From Chrysomallon squamiferum (Eukaryota; Mollusca; Gastropoda; Neomphalida; Peltospiridae): a stretch of DNA of 60,000 bases. The translations under genes and the position numbers were made by a program. A model generated the notes under the pieces. That model was given only the letters and a program-made list of their open reading frames with translations, did not search any database and was not told the DNA's origin. Location: NCBI GenBank assembly GCA_012295275.1, contig CM022672.1, forward strand, positions 1,173,943 to 1,233,942, in the 5' to 3' direction. Positions 33,151-46,315 of this stretch are shown here, one piece after another (the first letter of the stretch is position 1; each line of letters begins with the position of its first letter).

Positions 33151-34215
33151 TTCAAGTAAACTTTCTTTCGTCGAGTCCGGAATTTGAAGTAATAAATTTT
33201 CTTACACGAATTTTTGGTCTTTCAGCTGTAATAAGTGTATAATTCTGAACTGTCTTGAAGTAAAGGTTTTTGTTTTTAGAAACAAAACGTCTTCGAGCTA
33301 TGTTTGTTCTAAAAATATAGGATTATCTTCGTTGGGTGTCATTTTTTTTCCAGTTTTTGTTTTTTGTTTGATCTTTTTTCAGTTATAAACTTTTATTTTT
33401 TTTTGTTTTTCGAATTATAGGCCTTTCATTAATAAAACCTTCTTTTTATGTTTTAGTAATAAATTATCTTAAGTCCATTCTGGTAACTAAAATGCCTTTT
33501 TTGAACCTTCGTTAAGTTTCTTACAGTATGGTGCATTCTTTCTCTATTTATGATGCTCCAAAACAAAACATCTCGCATTTCTGTAGTACACCATCTTGTT
33601 AGAGGTTTTTTGTACTTACAGTATAAAATGCCTCCCTCATGTTGTAATATTTCTAAGAAAACATTTCTAGGATATAAATTCTTTTCAGTAATGTTTAAAT
33701 GAATCTAGCAACTTGAAATAATAGCAATTCTTGATCTTCAGCTTCAGAAAGTATCAGTAGCATACATATACTTTTTCTAGTAGTAGAATTTCAGATAGAA
33801 ACAAAATACAAGTTGATCCCTTCCAGTATAACAACATGATATCGGATTCTGGACATTTCAGTAAATAGTAAAATTTTAATCCATCGTCAAGTTAGGGTTC
33901 CGTAAGGTCGTGTAATTAACTATCGTTTTCTAGTAATACATACAGATGTAGTAGCAACAGCAGCAACAGTTGTAGTAGCAGAAGCAGCAGCAGCAGCAGT
34001 AGTGGTAGTGGGGTCTGTAATTATAAATAACAACAACAAAAACTCCCAAACATTTGGGGTAAAATGTTCAAGATCTTCTTATGATACTTTTCTCATTCTA
34101 ATTATAAATCTTCTGATTCTGGTTCTGCATGATCCATTAAAATATCTTCTTAGAGATCTCGACCTTCCAATAATAACCTTCTATGGGTTCCAGTAATTTA
34201 GTAATTACATTCGTT
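33151..34215 (+). repeat. recurrent-motif block, possible decayed minisatellite
   Basis: A junction word of the form (C/T)AGTAATAAA, CAGTATAA or CAGTAAAT, usually preceded by a TTTC/TTCC pyrimidine stretch and followed by CTTCTT-like DNA, recurs at about 33189, 33228, 33455, 33525, 33620, 33687, 33826, 33859, 33931 and 34190. AAAATGCCT occurs at 33490 and 33626. Spacing is irregular, about 25-100 bp, so a strict tandem array is not shown. It contains a CAG/GTA trinucleotide patch at about 33950-34015. Confidence 0.35.
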
Positions 34216-34825
34216 CGAACTTCCCTCCAACAGTTCTAAGTAGGGATACACATGCAGGAGAAGACGTAGCTAACGATTATCGCTTAGTGCCAATGACCGC
34301 CATAAAACTCTCCCGGACCGTCAGACTCAATTAGTGAGAAAGGCTAAACTCAGTTAGCTAAAAACAATAGCTGTTGCAGAAAGATTGTACGCATTGGCTT
34401 TTGACGCTAGAGCTCGTCACAGGCAGAAATAGCTCCTATAAACTGGCTTCTGGTTATCTTCAAATTTTAGCCTTAGTACTGTAGTGCCGCGATGACTGGT
34501 TTATGGGGGTGAACAGCACCAAATTTTCGTCATGGATTCGGATTCTGTTTAGAGTCTGTTTTTGGTCGTTTATTAGGTTTCTATAATTATTCTTGAGCTG
34601 TTTTGGATCCTAGATATAACCTGAACTAGTTAACCAGTTAACTAATTGAAAACAACATCAAAATATATACATACAAAATACGACAAAGAAATCTTTGCAG
34701 TAATTTTATTATCTTGACACTTACAATTAATTTGGCTTTGGTACAGATACGTAAAACCTAATATATTAATAGTGTATATCAACTACTACCATTATTACAG
34801 CAATAAAAACAGCAACTCCAACAAC
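34216..34825. other. unique sequence
   Basis: Less AT-rich between about 34230 and 34470. No feature recognised. Confidence 0.4.
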
Positions 34826-34827
34826 TC

Positions 34828-34833
34828 CTGCTG

Positions 34834-34870
<37 letters not shown>

Positions 34871-34896
34871 ATTTGCTGCTGCTGCTGCTGCTATTA
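34828..34896 (+). repeat. (CTA)n/(CTG)n
   Basis: CTA units, then CTG units. Confidence 0.95.
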
Positions 34897-35054
34897 CGCT
34901 TACTTGTCATAAATGTCTGATAATGTTACAACATTTATGTCTTAACAGGTTCATGACAATATTTTTATTTATAGGTTAATTGGAATGGATCAGTGCATGT
35001 CAGATTTAGAAATAAATCGTGTTTGGACGAAAATAACAATCAACATATTTTAGG

Positions 35055-35800
<746 letters not shown>

Positions 35801-35950
35801 ATAATAATAATAATAACAACAACAACAACAACAACAATAATAATAATAATAATAACAATAATAATAATAATAATAATAATAAAAATAATAGCAACAACAA
35901 CAATAATAATAATAATAACAAGAATAATAATAACAACAACAACAACAACA

Positions 35951-35993
<43 letters not shown>

Positions 35994-36008
35994 TGATAAT
36001 AATAGATA
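35801..36008 (+). repeat. (AAT)/(AAC)n field
   Basis: About 200 bp of AAT with AAC patches, giving long Asn and Ile artefact frames. Confidence 0.97.
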
Positions 36009-36109
36009 ACGATTACAGAATTAATAATAAATAAAACAACGTAAATATGTCAACAAAACAGTCAAAGGGCCGACATCATCACCACGACAGTGCAACTATC
36101 ATTACTGAC

Positions 36110-36579
36110 TCTGATATAACAACAACAGCAACAACGATAACTATTATTACTATTAACTACAACCATTATTAACACCATCGCATCCACCACCACACCACCA
36201 CCTACCCCATTACTTCTACTATCACCACTACAACAACCACAGTTGTTTTGTAATATTATCTCAAGTAATATTGGTATTATACAGGTCAGTGCTGCTGCTG
36301 TCACTGTAATTAGCATAACCAGTACCACCTCCATTAATTCTTTTGCCTTTCATTACTAGTGTTATTATTACAACAATCGCTACTACTACTGCTGCTACAA
36401 CAGCTACTATTATTGCTGCTAGTATTACAATAACCTCTACTACTACTGCTACTACTAGTATTACTACTACTACTAGTATTACTACTATTACCAGTATTAC
36501 TGCTACTACTACTGCTGCTACTGCTTAAACCACTATTACTACAACCACTCCTACTAGACTACTACTGTTACTACTACTG

Positions 36580-36633
<54 letters not shown>

Positions 36634-36665
36634 TTACTACTACTACTACTCTTGCTACTGCTAAT
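36110..36665 (+). repeat. AAC, ACC and CTA trinucleotide fields
   Basis: Degenerate CAA/CCA units (36118-36240), then CTA/CTG units, cleanest at about 36570-36650. Confidence 0.9.
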
Positions 36666-36756
36666 TCAGTTGGTGATGATGATACTATATCCACCATTAC
36701 TAGTAAATCAAAATAATAAAATCTGTATAATTCCGATCAACAGGTTGAATTTATTT

Positions 36757-37055
36757 ATTTTTTTTTTTTTTTTTTTTATTTTTTTTTCCAAAATTTTCAC
36801 AGATTCTCAACTTGTTTTTACTTAAAATGTCATTTCCAATTTTCCATGAATATAAATCACCAATAGCTAAATCGAATTTAACGTTCCAAAGCAGTCCTTT
36901 GACTTCGTAAATCTCATAAAACCACCACCATCCATCAATCATGACCGCTGCCATTTTTGTGCGGTTTTTATTGTGGGTCTTCTCCCAGCAGCATTCGACG
37001 TCTAGAACTGTTCAGCCAGGATGCAGCCGTTTACCAAGATAAACTTAATAGAACT
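36757..37055. other. T-rich run then unique sequence
   Basis: A T-rich run to about 36788, followed by DNA in which nothing is recognised. Confidence 0.4.
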
Positions 37056-37057
37056 GG

Positions 37058-37104
37058 CAAATAAATAAATAAATATATAAATAAATAAATAAATAAATAA
37101 ATAA
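37058..37104 (+). repeat. (AAAT)n
   Basis: AAAT tetranucleotides with one interruption. Confidence 0.95.
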
Positions 37105-37385
37105 GTTAACTTAAAGCTGGGGCATTTATTATCGTTTTGAAAAATAGATTATTTTTAATTTTCCAAGAATAAAATAAATTTTTCAAAACAGTAATAAGTT
37201 TTAAATAGTATATTTAAGTACTATAAATACTACATTTATAAATTACAAATAATAAACTTTAAAAAAAAAAAAATGCACACATTTAATTTGCAGTTTAAAT
37301 TTAATACTAATTTTTAATAATGTTTTTAAAACTTTTGCCTTCATTAGATACCTAGCTGCTGTTCTTATTTTTGCTGTAGTGTTGT

Positions 37386-37485
37386 TAGCCATTCGTTCAT
37401 TCATTCATACGTTCATTCATTCATTTATTTATTCGTTCATTCGTTTATTCGTTCATTCATTCGTTCGTTCATTCATTCATTTGGT
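37386..37485 (+). repeat. (TTCA)/(TTCG)n tetranucleotide field
   Basis: TTCA units interspersed with TTCG and TTTA over 100 bp. Confidence 0.93.
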
Positions 37486-37549
37486 CAGACAATGAGATAA
37501 TCTACCAGTTTGTATTTAATTAAATTATGATTCTGTTTCTAATAACAAA

Positions 37550-37580
37550 TCTCTGTCTGTCTGTCTGTCTGTCTGTTTGT
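37550..37580 (+). repeat. (CTGT)n
   Basis: About seven CTGT units. Confidence 0.92.
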
Positions 37581-38198
<618 letters not shown>

Positions 38199-38262
38199 CA
38201 CTCACTCTCTCAAACAGACTCTCAACACAGGGAGAAAAACTCATCTCTCAAAACTCGGGAGA

Positions 38263-38414
<152 letters not shown>

Positions 38415-38543
38415 CGCACACACAGAGAGAAAAACTCATATACGCGAACACGTAAGATTATTGAATTTCCTGTTTTACAAACAACAATCGGAATCCTTCA
38501 TGATTTAATCGGTACAATTCCCCACATGCTTGTTATTTTGCAG

Positions 38544-38708
38544 TGCAGGATTTCATTCTCGACCCTGAAGAGCAAAGTTAGCAACGTTTCTGAATATCAT
38601 ACATCATATGTAAACGTTGATTGCCTGTCACACTCATCTTGTTCACCCATGCATTCAGTGTTCAGGGACCTCGCATTCTGCTCAGCCAAGCACACTGGAA
38701 CCAATTAA
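38544..38708 (+). CDS. tentative 3' coding exon
   Basis: The acceptor TTGTTATTTTGCAG (ending 38543) precedes a 55-codon frame rich in Ser and Cys, containing SCSPMHSVFRDLAFCSAK and ending at TAA 38706. The frame is also open for six codons upstream of the acceptor. No family is recognised and no polyadenylation signal is evident close by. Confidence 0.18.
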   Translation, partial: CRISFSTLKSKVSNVSEYHTSYVNVDCLSHSSCSPMHSVFRDLAFCSAKHTGTN

Positions 38709-38799
38709 TTAATGCGACAGACACAAGAACCGATTAAGAAACTTGTTCAATTTGTACGCGCAGAGTTCGACAGCGGGACCGGGATTCTATGTCATGATA

Positions 38800-38802
<3 letters not shown>

Positions 38803-38839
<37 letters not shown>

Positions 38840-39020
38840 GTGTATGTATGTGTTTATGAGCGTGCACGCATATGTTTAAGTGTTATATTATATATGTGTG
38901 CGTGTGTATTTATGAGCTTGCGCGCGCGTGTTTATATATATGTGTGTATATGTGTGTGTATATTTCTGTGTGTGTATTTGTGTGTGTATGTTTCTGTGAG
39001 TGTATTTGTGTGTGTATGCA
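38803..39020 (+). repeat. (GT)n microsatellite, degenerate
   Basis: A pure GT start, then GTAT/GTTT variants and a CGCGCG patch near 38923. Confidence 0.93.
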
Positions 39021-39446
39021 AGTGCTTGCAAGAAAATATTTCTTGATTTATTTTTCTCTGTTCAGGCAAGCGAGGTACTGGCTGTCAACAGAGTGTTATG
39101 ACCTGTATGAATTACGAGAATGTTGTCAAGGTCGCTGAGGTTGATTCTTGATTGGGGTTCTGAGGTTGATCATTGAGTAATGCAGTCCACGTATTCCTCT
39201 GTTTAGGTTAACCAAATGCATCTCTTCCATGCATCCATCTATCTATAAGTATGTCCATATGTCTGTCTATCTATCTATTCTATTATGTTGATATATTTAT
39301 TCTTTTCGACTGATGAATCTATTCTACACTACATCTCTTTCTCTCTATCTTTGTCTATTTGACAAGTTGTAATGGCTTATAAAAACCATTTAAGAACCAC
39401 AGATCTAGACATACACAAAGACATATATTCACACCCACGTGCAAAG
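39021..39446. other. unique sequence with short CTAT run
   Basis: CTAT/CTGT words at 39235-39280. Nothing else recognised. Confidence 0.4.
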
Positions 39447-39746
39447 TTATAAAAAATCCTGTTCTTCAAAGGTGTTCATATACAAACAGCGCAACAGCAG
39501 TTTAAAAATCAATGATAATAAGAATATTATGTCACTCACAAAAACAAATGAAACATAACAACCACATACAACATAAAATCTTTTTATTTTTATTATTATT
39601 TTTTTTTTATTCAAATACAAAACAGCACAGATTACATTATTTTTGTTTTGTTTCCTCGCGTTTGTTTCGCAGTGGATGTCGCAATAAACGCACTTGAATC
39701 CTGGATTAGCCATTGCTCTAAGCATGTCTGCTTGTACAACGTGAAC
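39447..39746 (-). CDS. tentative exon with CxxC motif
   Basis: On the minus strand TTTCATTTAG (acceptor-like, ending at the complement of 39747) opens into VHVVQADMLRAMANPGFK followed by CVYCDIHCETNARK. The four residues C-V-Y-C and a third Cys four positions on look like part of a small zinc site. After about 45 codons the frame becomes Lys/Ile-rich because of an AATAAA-containing A-run (complement of about 39595-39613), which could itself be a polyadenylation signal or the edge of true coding. No family is recognised. Confidence 0.22.
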   Translation of the reverse strand, partial: VHVVQADMLRAMANPGFKCVYCDIHCETNARKQNKNNVICAVLYLNKKKIIIKIKRFYVVCGCYVSFVFVSDIIFLLSLIFKLLLRCLYMNTFEEQDFL

Positions 39747-39749
39747 CTA

Positions 39750-41025
39750 AATGAAATTGCGTTATTAACGAGCGCACGTGGCTCTCAGTATCACATCACA
39801 TGCTTGAAACATTGAGGAATTTCTTCTTCTTTTTTTCTTCTGTTTGCAATCTTAGGGGGGAAAAATGCTCAAAGTAAGGGTGTAATAAATCCAATTAATA
39901 ATTTGATTTATTCGAGTGAATAAACAGAGCAGATCGATACATTTGAATTAGATTTAACCACGGAACAATAAACACGCGATGAATGGTAATATTGATCGTC
40001 TTTCGTTCTAAAACAGAAACAGTGCAGTTTCTTTTACGATGATTTACTTGCATGTGTATTTCAGTAACTATGTTTTATACCATCTATTTTATACCTAGCT
40101 GTTATCTTCCACCATTCTAACCCGGCTAAGACAACAAAAGCATTATCAACAACAAAAAATACTATACCTAAGTTTTATACTAAAACATACAAACAAAAAC
40201 AAAAAGAACCAAACAAATCTACGTCTTTACGTCACAATACCCCGGCTAAACTAAGACCTTAACGATCAACGATATTTTCTAATTTACCTCTCTAATCTAC
40301 CTGCTATTTCATGTGACATATAGAACAATTATTTTTATTTTTTACAATACTTGAACAACAGTAACCATTGACATTTCTGATTTAACTTCCCAGTCCACCT
40401 ACTGCACCAACGACATCTATTTCTTTTTATTAGCAAAGAAATCAGCAGCGTATTATACTTTCTGATTTATGCGGCAGTTCAGCAGTATTCAGCCAGTGAC
40501 ATAATCAATCACAGCTAAAACAACAGCGATCGACATACATTTACTCCTTCACAATCCCAACCCGACCTTGTATAATCTGACCTAAATTTATCGAACAAAA
40601 TCAAACGTTTTTACATAGTGTGTATCACGGTTAATTTATTTTACAAACCATTATACACATGCGGCTTAAACATCATTCATTAGCGCATCAAAAGTGCATC
40701 AATAACTTTATTACCATCTGTTACATTGGCTGAAATAAAATAGCTTGATATCAGGTCAATTTGAAATTCAAACTTGTGATTCTGTCATCAGTGGTATCTC
40801 TATGTTAAAAAGTGTTTTGATTTTTCACAAATCCTCTGGCTCTCTGCCTGCTAGGCTGCCGTTCTGTTGCTGCTGCATTTTTCGCTTCAGCGCTCTACAA
40901 GGACTTCAATTAGTTGTTATTCCCCACAAGAACCCCAATCCCAGTCATGTCAAGTCATAGTAAATTAGGTCTGACTTCTATGGACAGAATAAGAGATGAT
41001 TAAAGGAAGCTCATCTCTCCTGTCT
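39750..41025. other. AT-rich unique sequence
   Basis: A 71-codon plus-strand ORF (40745-40960) with a CCCC patch has no domain. No other feature seen. Confidence 0.4.
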
Positions 41026-41029
41026 CTTC

Positions 41030-41109
<80 letters not shown>
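41030..41109 (+). repeat. (CTAT)n microsatellite
   Basis: About 20 clean CTAT units. Confidence 0.98.
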
Positions 41110-42125
41110 ATATATATTATTTTTTTCATGTTTCCACATGTGGACGACGAATAATACACTGTAATTATGACAGAGCCAAAGCGTGCCAGCTTTCTGCTCG
41201 CACACCACTGCCTTTGTGTCAGTGGATTATTATCTCACTTTCTGTCGTCAGAGCGGTCGCGAAGCAGACGGTTAAACGGCACGAGCTGGAAGCAGACGAA
41301 CTTAATTCATGGAATTGTGTGTTGTAATTTTCTTGTTTTTACATTACGTCGTCAGGAATAATCTTTTTCCTTCCTTGTTTTTTCTTTTCTTTTCTTTTTT
41401 GCTATACTGTTACTTAACATTGTCGATAAACAATGTCTGCCAGTGTATCTGTCATCCGTCTATTCTTCCCTTCATCTGTTCGTCCGTCTAAATATTCTTT
41501 CATCATATCATATGGACACACAGAAAAGAAAAAAATATAAATACTGAAAATATAACGTAGACAAGCAGAAAGATAATAATGAAAAAGATATATATATATA
41601 TGTGTATACATACAGAGTAAAAGTAAGAGAACCAGGGAAACAGAAGAGAAAGCAAATATACCAGAAATAAATAGATTAAAATAATAATAATAATTAAAAA
41701 AAAGACGAGAAAATACAGATAAAATAAAAATAAAATTATCTATTTACTTTTTACATTTGTGAATAACTGTTCTGAACGAGAGTCTAAAATCTCTATTTTT
41801 CCTTTCCGTCCGGTTACTGATTGATTCGATTTGTTAACATTTTTTATCATTAAATTCCAAATGTCATCCTCGTCGAAATATTCAGGTCTAAGACCTCGCC
41901 ACGTTGCCTCTTGAGACTTGAGCACGGAGTTCAGTACATTGAATTGATGATCGCTTCGTATCGATCTTCAGATTCTTCAATAGTTGCTTCATCGTAGACT
42001 GGTACAAGCACTCGACCGTAAGTGACAGCAAGAGCGTAGCTACTTCCGGTTTATACGTGTTGTGATCGGTCCTATTTATCTAATACAATGGCGAGAACGA
42101 ATTGGAGGCAAGTTCTAATCGTTTC
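41110..42125. other. unique sequence
   Basis: Less AT-rich at about 41160-41320 and 41860-42110. ORFs there are 60-65 codons and unrecognised. Confidence 0.4.
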
Positions 42126-42136
42126 GATAAAAACGA

Positions 42137-42182
42137 AATCAATAATAACAATAATAATAGTAATAATAATAATAATAAGAAT
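42137..42182 (+). repeat. (AAT)n
   Basis: Short AAT field with AAC and AGT interruptions. Confidence 0.9.
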
Positions 42183-42437
42183 AATGTGAGATGATGATAA
42201 AGATTAATACTGAATTGATGTATTTGATTAAAATGTTTCGGTGGATGGATATTTCACTTGTGATGTTGTATTATGCTTTGATTCTGTGCTATTGTAGTAA
42301 GTACATTAAATATATATATATATATATGCACATATACATACTGTAAATACAAACATACATTTATATGCTTCATTACTCGCTTTCTCACATACTTAATGTA
42401 CTTATTAGCACAGAACAGCATCACAGAAAAAAAAAAA

Positions 42438-42439
42438 AA

Positions 42440-42471
<32 letters not shown>

Positions 42472-42600
42472 CGTATCTACGTATCTACGTATGCGTGTAT
42501 GTGTGTATGTATATGTATGTACATATGTATATTTGTACGCACATACACAAACACACACACACACACATATATATACATCATACATACATACATATATATA
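42438..42600 (+). repeat. TATG, GTAT and CA compound field
   Basis: An AT run, TATG units, ACGTATCT units, GT/TATG, then CA and CATA. Both halves are partly complementary. Confidence 0.92.
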
Positions 42601-42685
42601 TCTGAATAGCATTAAGTTGCCTTTATGCATAAGAAAGCAGTCTACAGGTTATTATTACAGAAATCATTTAGTCATACTGTCTAAA

Positions 42686-42970
42686 CTAAGACGATGAGGG
42701 GAATTTCCAATTACTACAGTCAACCTCCTGCCCAAGCATGTGCTTCTTTTCATTCTGTTTTTGGTGTTTTGGACAGGAGTAATCTTTAGCTTGATTGAAA
42801 CATTGAGCCAGCGCCATCATTACCATTAACAAGCTCTGGAAACGAGTCCCACGCCACCACAGCGGCCTTGTTAAGACGTCAACGAACAAACGCTGGCATG
42901 TCGCTCGATATTCCAAGCGTTTCGAGTGACGTTTCCAACATGGGGAATTTTCTCAATTGACACCGCTCGG
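42686..42970. promoter_or_regulatory. higher-complexity island with two kappa-B-like words
   Basis: GGGGAATTTCC (42698-42708) fits the Rel/NF-kappa-B consensus and GGGGAATTTTC (42942-42952) is one base off it. They bracket about 240 bp that is richer in GC than its flanks. A minus-strand 76-codon ORF (42686-42916) spans the same DNA without a recognised domain. Confidence 0.18.
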
Positions 42971-43504
42971 AAAGCGGGCGCCACACGATTGACAAAACTG
43001 ACAGCTTGATACTAGAAGATGATCGTTGCACAAGTTATTCCGATACACATTTAACTCTTTTTTTTTCTTTTCTTCTTTTATTTTCTTTCTTTCCTTTTTT
43101 TTTTTTTTTTAAATCTTTTTTTTAAACGCATTGTTTTCTTTGTTTGTTTGTTTTTAAATAAGAAAAGAAAAGAAAATCCCCCAAAACAGAACCAACAAGA
43201 TTTCTTGTATTGGAAATAAGTCTAACTGATTTCACAGATGGAATTTTGAAAGTAGGTTGTTATGGAACGTTTTGAGATTTCGTGGATAAACACTGCAAAT
43301 GTGAAGAGCTGATACCCGTCACGTTTTCACTCTTTGCTTTGACCGAAGTATAGCCAGCAACCATTCATTTTGTAATGAACTTTTAGTTTGTATAATGACG
43401 CTGATGTGGAGGGTAATGTTTAGTAGTCTCGAGAAAACCACAAGAGCACTGTTATATCTGGAACAATAACTGAAGTGAACAGAAAAGTAATAGAGGACAT
43501 ATTT
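42971..43504. other. T-rich then A-rich sequence
   Basis: A T-rich stretch (43052-43130) followed by GTTT units and an A-rich stretch (43158-43180). The remainder is unique. Confidence 0.45.
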
Positions 43505-44022
<518 letters not shown>

Positions 44023-44114
44023 TGTTCATATATCAGTCTATTTGTGTATATACGTATATATGGACAGAGAGAGAAATATAGAAAGTAAATATTCCCTTTA
44101 TATACATACATGCA

Positions 44115-44215
44115 TTCAATACAATACAATGTAATGTAATAATACGATGCGATACGATACGATATCGATACAATACGATTTGATACATGATATGTTGTGA
44201 TATAATATAATATGA
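44115..44215 (+). repeat. degenerate pentanucleotide (ATACA/ATACG)n
   Basis: Five-base units ATACA, ATGTA, ATACG, ATGCG and ATATA run in phase for about 100 bp. The centre is a CGATACGATATCGATAC patch that is partly palindromic. Confidence 0.8.
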
Positions 44216-44319
44216 GTATTTATATTAATAGAAATAACTATATTCACTGGTGGAGTAATAATAATAATAAAAAAACATTCCTATCACGACAGCTTTGTGA
44301 AAGATTTGCTATGTTTTTG

Positions 44320-44350
44320 TGTGTGTGGTGTGTGTGTGTGTGTGTGTGTC
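44320..44350 (+). repeat. (GT)n microsatellite
   Basis: About 15 GT units with a GG interruption. Confidence 0.93.
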
Positions 44351-45208
44351 TGTACGACTTATCTAATTTAATGCTAAACTAATAGATTCTAAATCTAGGA
44401 AAAATAATATGTGATTTCCTATTTACTGTGATTTAATTAAGAAACACTCCCACACACACAATGACTAATCGATACATCAGCATATTTTGGGAAATCAACC
44501 ATATAATTTTTACTCTAAGTAGATATTAACGTAGGTAAAAATACACGGTGTATGTTTAAATAGTATCGCAGATAACCTGTTTACGCGGTATTTAAATTAA
44601 TGTAAGCATAGTTATTTATAAATTTAAACTTAATGTTTTTGTTTACAGTTTTGATCCACATTAATAGCATATACTAAAGACAGAATAAATAGCAGTGTTT
44701 AGATAATTATAATAATGCATATAAGTAAATAAAAACAATCAAACAAATAAATGAATGAATAATTAAATAAACGAATAAATAAATCCATAACGGTGTTTAT
44801 ACACGTGTGTGTATGTGTGTGTATGTTTGTATATAATAACTCTATTGTTTTGTATGTGTACGATGTGGGATGCTGTTCCCATCATAAATTATGACCACAA
44901 AAAGTAATTTTATCTTAGAGTGATCATTAAGTTAGGAAATACGCAATATCTAAGCACAATTAATTTAAATAAAGTTAAATGTCCTTCATTAAGGGGAGTT
45001 AATCAGAAAAGAATTGTTTTTATTTCATTTTTTTTTTAAAGTTAAGCGGTAAATAAAAGGTTTGACAAATCAGTTTAAATCAAAACTAATTCTAAGCTAT
45101 AGATTTGCCTTGAGTATAAGTCGGAGCACGCTATGAATCTGTTTTTTTAAAGCCCACGAGAATTACACTAGTACACAGACAGTCGAGTCATATGTTTTCA
45201 AATGAGTT
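44351..45208. other. AT-rich unique sequence
   Basis: AAAT-type units at about 44728-44785. Nothing else recognised. Confidence 0.4.
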
Positions 45209-45209
45209 A

Positions 45210-45308
45210 GTTAAAAAAAAAAAAAAAAAAAAAAAAATGTAATAAAAGAAACGAAATGATAAGAAGACGAAGAAAAAAGAATGAACGAAAAAAAAAAAAA
45301 AAAAAAAT
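45210..45308 (+). repeat. poly-A runs
   Basis: Two A-runs (about 45212-45237 and 45289-45307) separated by an A/G-rich spacer. Confidence 0.95.
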
Positions 45309-45704
45309 TTAATAAAATAAATCGAATTTGTTTTCACCATTACCAGCAAACTATTGATCTGTATTAAAATTCAATTACCCCAGAAGTTTAAGTCAACACA
45401 CCCACACATGTATTAGTAATAATAAAATAGGAAATACGTAATATGCATGAAGCAGTAATTATGTTAAGATTATCATTATTATTATTATTTATTCCATATA
45501 TTAATCTTAGCGAGTAGCAGCAAATACTCTTTAATATTACCTTCCCATAAACAGAGAAGAACATACAACAGCCTTTGACGAACTAATCTTAGAGCATAGG
45601 TTGTAATTGGAAACAATCAAATAGGAGATCTGGAAAGGATAGATTCTGCTCTTTTACTTAGATTTAATTCGGGAGATCTTTACCCATCAAACCGTCTTGT
45701 ATTT

Positions 45705-45905
45705 ATGAATATCAAATTCCGGGTTTTTAACGTTATCACAGTATTATACAGATCAGAATTTTCTAAATTCTGTGCCCAGGAGACGAGCTTCAGAACGGTT
45801 TCTGTTGAACAACACACTGAATCTTTCCCATTTCAGTCTCCCAAGACGTCTGACCAAGATAGCGAAACCAGCACACAGTCAGAAACAAAGATATTTATTT
45901 ATTAG
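45705..45905 (+). CDS. hypothetical ORF, Ser/Thr/Glu-rich
   Basis: A 66-codon frame whose second half reads TESFPFQSPKTSDQDSETST. A good acceptor (TTTCCCATTTCAG ending about 45835) lies inside it and could mark an exon start. No domain. Chance is a strong alternative. Confidence 0.15.
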   Translation: MNIKFRVFNVITVLYRSEFSKFCAQETSFRTVSVEQHTESFPFQSPKTSDQDSETSTQSETKIFIY

Positions 45906-45909
45906 AACG

Positions 45910-46080
45910 GAATAACAATTACAGTTTAAAGTATTTCTGAAACGATTTATGCAGTAAATGTCTTTGAGAGATCAGGTATAATGTTAAATAAAACTAAATC
46001 ATTTAAAATTACTCTGTTACTTTAATGTCGTATTGAATATCTCGAACCCTTCTATGGGTAGTGATTAAATGGTTTTAAAA
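45910..46080. other. AT-rich unique sequence
   Basis: Nothing recognised before the SINE. Confidence 0.4.
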
Positions 46081-46084
46081 TAGT

Positions 46085-46315
46085 TCCACGTAGTCAGTCT
46101 GCCTGACGACCGAAAGATCATAGGATCAACTCTTCTTAGTGGACCCATTGAGCTATAAGCCTGCATTACACCAGACCTACATCAAAGACCATGAAATGTG
46201 CTTCCTGCAAAGAGTATAAAAAGACAATTCGTTGGTAATTGGTAATGGCAGCCTATGTTGTAGCCAAAAATAGATCCTTCTTTCATTGTGTCATAAAAAA
46301 AAAGTTTCATTCATT
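46085..46315 (+). mobile_element. tRNA-derived SINE of molluscan type, diverged
   Basis: A tRNA-like head with a B-box-like GGATCAAC (46123-46130) is followed by AGTGGACCCATTGAGCT, the word that commonly follows the head. The body then has ACATCAAAGACCATGAAATG and AGTATAAAAAGACAATTC, and the tail has TTGTGTCATAAAAAAAAAG. Order and spacing agree with a SINE consensus I recall from molluscs (ATATCAAAGGCCGTGGTATG and TATAAAAGATCCCTT). It is a different tail type from the copy at 9262. Confidence 0.6.
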
